The translations under genes and the position numbers were made by a program. A stretch of DNA of 12,269 nt from JAENVU01 sp031362155 (GTDB lineage Bacteria; Actinomycetota; Acidimicrobiia; IMCC26256; JAENVU01), in assembly GCA_031362155.1 (NCBI GenBank), contig JANLRZ010000102.1, positions 1 to 12,269 of the forward strand, read 5' to 3'. Positions 6,911 to 12,269 of this stretch are shown piece after piece; within the stretch, counting starts at the first letter, position 1; the number at the start of each line of letters is the position of its first letter. The notes beneath the pieces were generated by a model that was given only the letters and a program-made list of their open reading frames with translations, ran no database searches and was not told where the DNA came from.

Positions 6911-6924
6911 GAGAACAGATTCTA
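6911..6924 (-). promoter_or_regulatory. KstR-like operator overlapping the Rieske-gene -10
   Basis: AGAACAGATTCT (6912-6923) is an inverted repeat with AGAA/TTCT arms. Read on the minus strand over 6924-6911 it is TAGAATCTGTTCTC, which fits the published KstR pattern TnnAACnnGTTnnA at 6 of 8 fixed positions. The first six bases, TAGAAT, make a good -10, predicting +1 near 6912 and a 22-base leader containing AGGAGG. A bound TetR-type repressor would therefore block the promoter. The regulator gene is not in this window, so the match to KstR is an inference. Confidence 0.5.
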
Positions 6925-6967
6925 ATTCCGTCGGATCACCGATGCGCTGCTCGACCCCGCCGGTGAA

Positions 6968-8032
6968 CTACCGACCCGAGATGCGGACCGCGGTGCCCGT
7001 CGCGATCGACTCGTGCGCCGCGACCCCGACCGCCACAGACGCGAGACCGGCCTCGACCCCGACCGTGGCCGGCCCTCCCGATCGGATCGCAGCCAAGAAG
7101 TCGACGTGTTCGAGGTAGCTCGACCCGTGATGAAATCCCTCGTGAGCCACGCGCTCGTCGCGCACGATCTCGGTGGTGACGGGCCCATGAAATGGTGCAC
7201 GCGCGCCCACCCGCACTTCGCAGCTCGGCAGGAACGCCTCCACTTTGCCGGCATCGCCCACGACGCTCAACTCCTCCGAGTTCACCGATCCCTCCGCGAA
7301 CATGCACAGGTCCAGCGATGCTCGGACCCCGTTCTCGTAGTCCACGATCACGAGCGCGTTGTCGATGATGTCGGGAGCTTCGCCGTCGTAACGCTCATCG
7401 AGGTGGTTCACGTCTCGCCCACCCGACGCGAAGACACGGACCGGCGCGACCCCGACGATGTGATTCATCAGATCGAAGAAGTGACAGCACTTCTCGACCA
7501 GTGTGCCGCCGGTGTTGCGGTTGAATCGGTTCCAGTCGTCGACCTTCTTCAGGAACGGAAACCGATGCTCACGGATTGCCACCATCCGGACGTTCCCGAC
7601 CGCGCCCGCCGCCACCTCGGCAATGAGACGGGCGACCGGGGGCATGTAGCGGTATTCCAGACCAACCCACACGATCGCGTCACGGTGCGCGGCGGCGGTC
7701 ACGACCGCCCGGCAGTCCTCGATCGTCGTGCACAGCGGTTTCTCCACCAAGACCGGGAATGGCGACGCCAGCACGTCGCGCAAGATCGCGGCGTGCGTCA
7801 TGTTCGGCGTCGCGATCACGACGGCATCGACCTCACCGGATTCCAAGAGGGCACGGTGGTCGTGCAGGCAGAGCAGTGGATCCTCGCCCGCAGTGATTCG
7901 AGCCCATTCGAGTGACTCGGGCGCGGAGTCGGCCACGGCAGTCACCCGCGCACCGTCCAACGCCTGCAGGTTGCGGAAATGCTCCAACCCCATCATTCCC
8001 GCACCGATGATTCCGTACCGAACTTCGTCCAT
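6968..8032 (-). CDS. Gfo/Idh/MocA-family NAD(P)-dependent oxidoreductase
   Basis: A 354-residue two-domain enzyme of a family that mostly oxidises or reduces sugars and cyclitols; some relatives are NAD-dependent glycosidases. The Rossmann domain (about 1-125) starts with YGIIGAGMMG (G-x-G-x-x-G at 10-15). ADS at 35-37 ends the second strand where the cofactor ribose binds. VVIATPNMTHAA and the hallmark EKP at 97-99 (K98) follow. In the C-terminal beta-sheet domain GGTLVEKCCHFFDLMNH carries H184 at the usual catalytic position, with E180 where many members have Asp. The ATG at 8032 is the first sensible start before the Rossmann strand; the frame remains open far upstream but only as a shadow of the aldo/keto reductase gene. 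It is divergent from that gene by 20 bases and is followed after 77 bases by the Rieske gene. Substrate unknown. Confidence 0.93.
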   Translation of the reverse strand: MDEVRYGIIGAGMMGLEHFRNLQALDGARVTAVADSAPESLEWARITAGEDPLLCLHDHRALLESGEVDAVVIATPNMTHAAILRDVLASPFPVLVEKPLCTTIEDCRAVVTAAAHRDAIVWVGLEYRYMPPVARLIAEVAAGAVGNVRMVAIREHRFPFLKKVDDWNRFNRNTGGTLVEKCCHFFDLMNHIVGVAPVRVFASGGRDVNHLDERYDGEAPDIIDNALVIVDYENGVRASLDLCMFAEGSVNSEELSVVGDAGKVEAFLPSCEVRVGARAPFHGPVTTEIVRDERVAHEGFHHGSSYLEHVDFLAAIRSGGPATVGVEAGLASVAVGVAAHESIATGTAVRISGR

Positions 8033-8040
8033 GAGTGCCG

Positions 8041-8047
8041 TAGCGTA
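8041..8047. promoter_or_regulatory. Near-palindromic bidirectional -10 element, Gfo/Idh versus aldo/keto reductase operon
   Basis: TAGCGTA gives TAGCGT on the plus strand (8041-8046) and TACGCT on the minus strand (8047-8042). Plus-strand +1 falls exactly on the ATG at 8053; minus-strand +1 falls near 8035, three bases before the ATG at 8032. The whole intergenic region is only 20 bases. AGGAG at 8047-8051 is one base from the plus-strand ATG, too close for a normal Shine-Dalgarno, which supports the promoter reading. Confidence 0.5.
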
Positions 8048-8052
8048 GGAGC

Positions 8053-8958
8053 ATGGACAACCTCGTCGACGCAGGAACGAGGACCCTCGGGGGGTCCGGC
8101 CTGACCGTTGGCCCACTCGCTTTCGGATGTTGGCGCTTCGTGCACGAACACGTTCGTGACGCCCGTCGCTCCCTCGATGCCGCCATCGAACACGGCATGC
8201 GCCTCGTCGACACCGCCGATGTCTACGGACTGGACTGGGGCGGAACCGGATTCGGCGCCTGCGAGGCGATGCTCGGACGGGTCTTGAGCGACGCCCCGGA
8301 ACTGCGCGACCACATCGTGCTGGCCACCAAGGGGGGCATCCATCCGCCGGTGCCCTACGACTCGAGCCCCGAGGGGCTGCGACGCGCCTGTGACGCGTCG
8401 CTCCATCGACTGGAGGTCGACACGATCGACCTCTACCAGGTGCACCGCCCGGATCTCTTCGCCGATCCGGAAGCAGTCGCGTCGACGCTGCTCGCTCTGC
8501 GCGACGAAGGCAAGATCCGAGCGATCGGGATCTCCAACCACACTCCTGACCAGCACGACGTGCTCCGTGGGTTCCTCGGCGACGCTCTGGCGACCACGCA
8601 ACCCGAATACAGCGCCGCGCACCTCGCGCCACTGCGTGATGGCACCTTTGGCCGCTGTCGGCGCGACTCGATGACGCCCCTTGTATGGAGCCCCCTGGCC
8701 GGCGGCCGGCTCGTGACGGGTGAGACCATCCGGCCCGAGCTCCTCGCGGTGCTCGACGAACTCGCGGCGCGAGAAGGTGCACCGCGTACCGCGGTGGCGA
8801 TTGCGTTCACGCTCGCCCACCCCACTCGACCGGTTTCGATCATCGGGAGCCAGAACGTCGACCGCATCGCGGCAGCGACCGAAGCGTTGCGGGTCCACCT
8901 CGATCGATCGGACTGCTACCGCATCGTCGCCGCGTCCGAAGGGGTTCCGCTCCCGTGA
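8053..8958 (+). CDS. Aldo/keto reductase
   Basis: A 301-residue NADPH-type aldo/keto reductase with a TIM-barrel fold, reducing an aldehyde or ketone. The catalytic tetrad is complete: D53 in LVDTADVYG, Y58, K93 in VLATKGG and H131 in YQVHRPD. GISNHT (159-164) and QPEYSAAH (183-190) are barrel strands of the family, and the C-terminal cofactor segment SIIGSQNVDRI (262-272) has the Ser/Asn/Arg pattern that grips the NADPH 2'-phosphate. The N-terminus TLGGSGLTVGPLAFGCW is typical of the YdhF/voltage-channel-beta-like branch. It leads the plus-strand operon and its stop overlaps the next start by four bases (GTGA), so it is translated together with the SsuD-like monooxygenase. That enzyme class releases aldehydes, giving this reductase a natural job. 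The physiological substrate is not known. Confidence 0.94.
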   Translation: MDNLVDAGTRTLGGSGLTVGPLAFGCWRFVHEHVRDARRSLDAAIEHGMRLVDTADVYGLDWGGTGFGACEAMLGRVLSDAPELRDHIVLATKGGIHPPVPYDSSPEGLRRACDASLHRLEVDTIDLYQVHRPDLFADPEAVASTLLALRDEGKIRAIGISNHTPDQHDVLRGFLGDALATTQPEYSAAHLAPLRDGTFGRCRRDSMTPLVWSPLAGGRLVTGETIRPELLAVLDELAAREGAPRTAVAIAFTLAHPTRPVSIIGSQNVDRIAAATEALRVHLDRSDCYRIVAASEGVPLP

Positions 8959-10040
8959 CCAATGCGGTCGTGACCCCTCGACCCACCGAGTACGCCTGGT
9001 TCGGCGCGTTGTGCGATGACGACTACGAATACCTCGGAGTGCCCGATCCCGACCTCCGGTCCTCGTGGTCCCACTGCCTCGACATCGTCCGGACCGCCGA
9101 GCAGGCGGGGTTCGACAACGTGCTGCTCCCCTCGGGGTATGCCCTGGGGATCGACACGACCGCGTTCGCAGCCGGCGTCGCTCCACTGCTCGAACGCATG
9201 CGCATGCTCGTCGCGGTGCGATGTGGTGAGGCATGGCCACCCCAACTCGCCCGCCAACTCGCCACGCTCGACCAGATGGCCGGCGGCCGACTGACCGTCA
9301 ACATCATTTCGAGTGATCGCCCCGGTGAAACGTTGGCGTCGGAGCCGCGCTACCGCCGGACGCTCGAAGTGATGCAGATCCTGCGGACCCTCCTCGACGG
9401 GAAGCCGCTCCGACTCGACGGAGCGTTCTACGACCTCGAGGTGGAGCCGCCGACGGTTCGTACCGTCTCGGGTCGGTGTCCGCCCTTCTATTTCGGTGGC
9501 CTCTCCGAACCGGCGCGGGAGGTCGCGGCGGAGGCCGCCGACGTCTATCTGATGTGGCCCGACACGATGGCCCAGGTCGCCGCCACCATCGCCGATCTGC
9601 AACGACGGGCCCAGGCCCACGGGCGAACACTGCGCTTCGGATATCGAGTGCACGTCATCGTGCGCGACACCGAGGCCGACGCCCACGCCGCCGCCGAACG
9701 ACTCGTGAGCCGGCTCGACTCATCCGCCGGCGACGCGATCCGGGCCCAGTCGCTCGATTCCCAATCGGTCGGCGTCCGCCGCCAGGCCGAACTCCGCGCC
9801 GAGGCCGCGGTCGACGACGGCTACATCGAGGAGAACCTCTGGACCGGGATCGGACGCGCCCGCAGCGGCTGCGGCGCGGCCATCGTCGGCGACCCCGACC
9901 AAGTGCGGGCCAAGCTCGCGGCGTACCGAGCCCTCGGCATCGACACGTTCATTCTGTCCGGGTATCCACACCAGGAGGAAGCCGCACGCTTCGGGAAGCT
10001 GGTCCTCGGACATTCACCGACCGAACCGCGCGTCCGCTAG
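8955..10040 (+). CDS. SsuD-like FMNH2-dependent monooxygenase (luciferase-like family)
   Basis: A 361-residue bacterial luciferase-family protein closest in pattern to alkanesulfonate monooxygenase SsuD, which uses FMNH2 and O2 to split a C-S bond, giving an aldehyde and sulfite. Shared blocks are LARQLATLDQMAGGRLTVNI, PPFYFGG, ADVYLMW, RFGYRVHVIVRDT, NLWTGIG, GDPDQVRAKLAAY and FILSGYPHQEEA. By comparison with E. coli SsuD as I remember it, R231, H233, R303 and Y337 correspond to active-site Arg226, His228, Arg297 and Tyr331, but the residue at the Cys54 position is not Cys (SGYALGIDTT), so the substrate pocket differs. The GTG start at 8955 overlaps the reductase stop. No flavin reductase and no SsuABC transporter genes are present in the window, so reduced flavin must come from elsewhere. 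Sulfonate is likely, but other C-S or C-N substrates remain possible. Confidence 0.9.
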   Translation: MTNAVVTPRPTEYAWFGALCDDDYEYLGVPDPDLRSSWSHCLDIVRTAEQAGFDNVLLPSGYALGIDTTAFAAGVAPLLERMRMLVAVRCGEAWPPQLARQLATLDQMAGGRLTVNIISSDRPGETLASEPRYRRTLEVMQILRTLLDGKPLRLDGAFYDLEVEPPTVRTVSGRCPPFYFGGLSEPAREVAAEAADVYLMWPDTMAQVAATIADLQRRAQAHGRTLRFGYRVHVIVRDTEADAHAAAERLVSRLDSSAGDAIRAQSLDSQSVGVRRQAELRAEAAVDDGYIEENLWTGIGRARSGCGAAIVGDPDQVRAKLAAYRALGIDTFILSGYPHQEEAARFGKLVLGHSPTEPRVR

Positions 10041-11228
10041 ATGCGCCGGATCCTCCTGGCGATCATGATCGCGGCGACCGTGATCGTCGGCGTCGGCGTG
10101 GTGGCCGCCCAAACCGACGGCGACGACGAGAAGTCTGCGGGTACCCGCTCGGCACCACGAGCGAAGTCGAGTTCGAGTTCGAGTTCGAGTTCGACGAGCA
10201 CGACGACCACCACGCTGCCGACGCCGAACTCGGACGCCCCCCTCGCCCTGACCCGAACCGTCACCGGCGACATCTCGCCGAAGAGCGTCGTGGCGTCGGG
10301 GCGCGGGCAGGTCTTTGCGCAGAACATGATGTACAAGCACACGGTCACGGTGTACGACTCGGCGGGCGACCTGGTGAAGACCATCCCCGACACCATCGAC
10401 TTGGCGGCGTTCGGCATTCCGGGCCATCCCGGTATGGTGCGCGGCGCACCGGTCGAGGTGGCGTTCACGCCCGATGGCATGAAGGCCTACGTCTCGAACT
10501 ATTCGATGTACGGCACCGGGTTCGGCCCCGAAGGCAGCGACGATTGCGTGCCGAGCGACGGGTATGACGATTCGTACGTGTATCGCGTCGACGTCGCGAC
10601 CTTGGCCATCGATGCGGTGATCAAGGTCGGCGCGGTTCCGAAATACGTCGCGGTCACCCCCGATGGCAAGTACGCGGTGGTCTCGAACTGGTGCACGTTC
10701 GACGCCAGCATCATCGACATCGCGACCAACACCGAGATCAAGCGCATCCCACTCGGGCGCTATCCCCGCGGGATCGTCATCAGCCGGGACTCCCAGACTG
10801 CATACGTCGCGGTCATGGGCACCCACAACATCGCCCGGATCAACCTCGGCTCGTTCGCCGTCTCGTGGGTGTACGAAATCGGTGCCGGCCCTCGCCACCT
10901 CGTGCTCTCGCCCGACGGCGCAACGTTGTACGCGACGCTCAACGGCGAGGGTCGGGTCGCCAAGATCAACCCGGCGACCGGGGTTGTCGACGCCAAGGTG
11001 GCGACCGGTCAGGCGCCGCGCAGCATGACCATGTCCACCGACGGCAAGCACCTCTACGTCGTCAACTACGAGTCGGGCACGATGTCGAAACTCGACGCGG
11101 TGACGATGGCGAAGGTGCAAGACCTACCGACCGGATTCCACCCGATCGGCATCACCTACGACCGCACGACCGGCGCGGTCTGGGTGGCCAACTACACCGG
11201 CAGCATCATGATCTTCAGCCCGGCCTGA
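10041..11228 (+). CDS. Secreted seven-bladed YVTN-type beta-propeller protein
   Basis: A 395-residue exported protein. A short basic start and hydrophobic stretch (MRRILLAIMIAATVIVGVGVVAAQ, about 1-24) form a signal peptide or membrane anchor. A low-complexity Ser/Thr linker at 43-58 follows, then a propeller. Blade-like repeats begin near residues 81, 138, 201, 243, 285, 327 and 369; the last five are spaced by exactly 42 residues, each with the pattern 'v...PDG..aYV.N', which makes seven blades. The second blade holds an insertion with C169, and C218 is the only other cysteine, so a disulfide is possible. Such surface propellers act as binding or scaffold proteins, and some belong to exported oxidoreductases; no catalytic residues are seen. 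Its ATG directly abuts the previous TAG with no spacer, so it depends on coupling. Ligand unknown. Confidence 0.9.
   Translation: MRRILLAIMIAATVIVGVGVVAAQTDGDDEKSAGTRSAPRAKSSSSSSSSSTSTTTTTLPTPNSDAPLALTRTVTGDISPKSVVASGRGQVFAQNMMYKHTVTVYDSAGDLVKTIPDTIDLAAFGIPGHPGMVRGAPVEVAFTPDGMKAYVSNYSMYGTGFGPEGSDDCVPSDGYDDSYVYRVDVATLAIDAVIKVGAVPKYVAVTPDGKYAVVSNWCTFDASIIDIATNTEIKRIPLGRYPRGIVISRDSQTAYVAVMGTHNIARINLGSFAVSWVYEIGAGPRHLVLSPDGATLYATLNGEGRVAKINPATGVVDAKVATGQAPRSMTMSTDGKHLYVVNYESGTMSKLDAVTMAKVQDLPTGFHPIGITYDRTTGAVWVANYTGSIMIFSPA
10167..10196 (+). repeat. Hexanucleotide repeat coding the Ser linker
   Basis: Four exact copies of TCGAGT (10167-10190) and a diverged fifth (TCGACG) encode Ser-Ser units in the linker between the signal segment and the propeller. 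The unit is 6 bases, so slippage would change linker length by two residues without shifting the frame. The alternating TCG/AGT serine codons show that it spread as a DNA repeat. Confidence 0.85.
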
Positions 11229-12067
11229 TGGCCGTCCTCCTGGGCCTCCTCGCGGCCCTCTCCTGGGGAACCGGCGACTTCGCGGGCGGCATGGCCACCC
11301 GCCGCGCGCCGGAATCGGCCGTCGTCCTCGGCACCGAGTCGATCGGCCTCGTGTTACTCCTGAGCATCACGGCGTTCACCGGCGGCAGCCCGACCGCCGC
11401 GGATCTCGGGTTGGGGTCGCTCGCCGGCCTCCTCGGCGTCGCTGGTCTGATGCTGCTGTACCGGGGCCTCGCTCAGGGCCGGGCGAGTGTGGTCGCGCCC
11501 CTGAGTGCGGTCGGCGCCGCGGTCCTCCAAGTCGGCTGGGGGTTGGCCCGGGGCGAGCGACCGGGCACGACCGCGCTGATCGGGATCGTCCTCGCCTTCG
11601 TCTCGATCGGCGTGGTCGCCGGGTCCGCGGAGGAGTCCGCCGACGCGACCCAGATGAGCCGGAGCCGCGAGATCCAGTGCGGGCTGGGTGCGGCGGTTGG
11701 CTTCGGCCTGTACTTGATTCTCATCGCCGAGACGTCCCACGGTGCCGGCCTCTGGCCCGTCGTGGCCGCACGCGCCGCGCCGGTGATCGCCTTGCTCGTC
11801 GTGCTGCGCCTCCTGCGGCGACCGATGACCGTCCCTCGGGACGCGTACCCGATGGTCACGCTCTCCGGCATCACCGATGCCGGTGCCAACGCACTGCTGC
11901 TCGTCGCCGTTCGCCACGGCCTCCTCAGCGTCGTCGCACCGGTCGCGAACCTGTTCCCCGCCATCACCGTGATCCTCGCCCGGGCGTTCGGTCACGAGAA
12001 GATCGGTCGGCTCCGCCTCGCCGGTCTCGGGCTCGCGGTGGCCAGCTTGGTCCTCATCTCGACCTGA
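11228..12067 (+). CDS. EamA/DMT-family membrane transporter
   Basis: A 279-residue, very hydrophobic protein with about ten membrane helices in two homologous halves (about 1-132 and 148-279), the layout of drug/metabolite transporters. The start MAVLLGLLAALSWGTGDFAGG is the typical first EamA helix with the conserved Trp (W13), and ALSWG-like motifs mark the family. In the first half, LYRGLAQGRASVVAPLSAVGA, and in the second, LLVAVRHGLLSVVAPVANLFPAITVILARAFGHEKI, are the paired 'al......v.Pl.....v..a..lgE' blocks. The loop around 133-148 (SAEESADATQMSRSRE) separates the halves. Members export amino acids, purines or drugs, or import metabolites; direction and substrate are unknown. The ATG overlaps the propeller stop by one base (TGATG), placing it last in the operon. 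It could move the substrate or product of the reductase-monooxygenase pair. Confidence 0.93.
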   Translation: MAVLLGLLAALSWGTGDFAGGMATRRAPESAVVLGTESIGLVLLLSITAFTGGSPTAADLGLGSLAGLLGVAGLMLLYRGLAQGRASVVAPLSAVGAAVLQVGWGLARGERPGTTALIGIVLAFVSIGVVAGSAEESADATQMSRSREIQCGLGAAVGFGLYLILIAETSHGAGLWPVVAARAAPVIALLVVLRLLRRPMTVPRDAYPMVTLSGITDAGANALLLVAVRHGLLSVVAPVANLFPAITVILARAFGHEKIGRLRLAGLGLAVASLVLIST

Positions 12068-12095
12068 GCCGGCCGATCGCGGCAATGCTGGGCCC

Positions 12096-12269
12096 ATGGA
12101 ATCCTCGCTCTTCGATGACGTCGGCGATGCGCTCCGCGGCATCGTTCCGGCCGAGTTCGGCACGCTGCGTATGCGCGCCCACCGTTAAGGCATCAAGGTC
12201 TGGTTCGGAGCCGAGAAGGCCACCAAGGAGCACTACGAGGCCCAGGTGGTCGGCGCCCGAGATGTCCCC
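12096..12269 (+). pseudogene. Unrecognised gene interrupted by an in-frame TAA at codon 31, cut by window edge
   Basis: The ATG at 12096 opens a 30-codon frame (starting MESSLFDDVGDALRGIVPAE and ending RMRAHR) that stops at TAA 12186-12188. The same frame then stays open for 27 codons to the window edge, reading GIKVWFGAEKATKEHYEAQ and on to GARDVP, with G or C at 24 of 27 third positions, as in a real gene. The first part has 24 of 30. The simplest view is one gene in which a TAC or TAT (Tyr) codon became TAA. It may be a true pseudogene, a sequencing or assembly error, or a short ORF followed by an internal start, although no ATG follows. I do not recognise the family. It begins 28 bases after the transporter gene; AATGCT, 6 bases upstream of the ATG, is a weak -10-like match. 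Confidence 0.6.

Noticed and set aside
1403..8032. Idea of a genomic island or mobile element in the middle region
   Set aside because: No integrase, transposase, tRNA end, flanking repeat or shift in base composition was seen.
8047..8051. AGGAG as ribosome binding site of the aldo/keto reductase
   Set aside because: It is one base from the ATG, too close for normal pairing; the position fits the spacer of a leaderless promoter better.
8033..8782. 250-codon upstream extension of the Gfo/Idh reading frame
   Set aside because: It lies antisense to the aldo/keto reductase gene, is arginine-rich low-complexity sequence, and precedes the natural Rossmann-fold start.
7993..9240. Long minus-strand open frame of 415 codons opposite the aldo/keto reductase and monooxygenase genes
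   Set aside because: It is opposite two clearly recognised genes, its composition is that of a reverse-strand shadow in GC-rich DNA, and it has no recognisable domain.
9476..10567. Plus-strand open frame of 363 codons in a second frame across the monooxygenase/propeller junction
   Set aside because: Arg/Gly/Pro-rich shadow that runs through two well-supported genes in a different frame.
10014..11120. Minus-strand open frame of 368 codons opposite the propeller gene
   Set aside because: His/Arg/Asp-rich shadow of the repetitive propeller coding sequence; no domain, no promoter.
11354..12163. Minus-strand open frame of 269 codons opposite the transporter gene
   Set aside because: Highly polar antisense shadow of a membrane protein gene, with no motif of its own.

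Overview
The window is GC-rich DNA with about 1 kb genes, strong G/C preference at third codon positions, GTG starts and TGA stops. It is almost fully coding on both strands. Gene content and style suggest a free-living actinobacterium, perhaps of the Acidimicrobiia; that placement is an inference from style, not from a marker gene. I see no rRNA, tRNA, CRISPR array, insertion sequence or phage gene.

Left part (1-5300): a truncated SRPBCC gene, biotin synthase (bioB) and the ribosome-maturation GTPase rsgA lie on the minus strand. A GNAT acetyltransferase diverges from rsgA and converges on a membrane-GAF-GGDEF diguanylate cyclase. A FrnE-like DsbA-fold oxidoreductase diverges from the cyclase. 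These are housekeeping and signalling genes with no obvious shared pathway.

Middle (5300-8032): after a 128-base non-coding stretch come three minus-strand genes. In transcription order they are a Gfo/Idh/MocA dehydrogenase, a sterol-type Rieske oxygenase and an NTF2/SnoaL-like protein coupled to the oxygenase. An inverted repeat resembling a KstR-type TetR operator overlaps the likely -10 of the Rieske gene.

Right part (8053-12067): a tightly packed plus-strand operon encodes an aldo/keto reductase, an SsuD-like FMNH2-dependent monooxygenase, a secreted seven-bladed YVTN-type beta-propeller and an EamA-family transporter. Neighbouring genes overlap or abut, with no free spacing. The operon diverges from the Gfo/Idh gene across only 20 bases, which hold a near-palindromic -10 element usable in both directions. 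The enzyme set (Gfo/Idh enzyme, aldo/keto reductase, SsuD-like monooxygenase) matches the logic of oxidative desulfonation of a sugar sulfonate such as sulfoquinovose. This is the most interesting biological hypothesis in the window.

The window ends in a gene broken by an in-frame TAA at codon 31, with an intact frame continuing to the edge. A pattern running through the whole window is a TANNNT hexamer 6-9 bases before the start codon of six genes that head transcription units, which implies widespread leaderless transcription.
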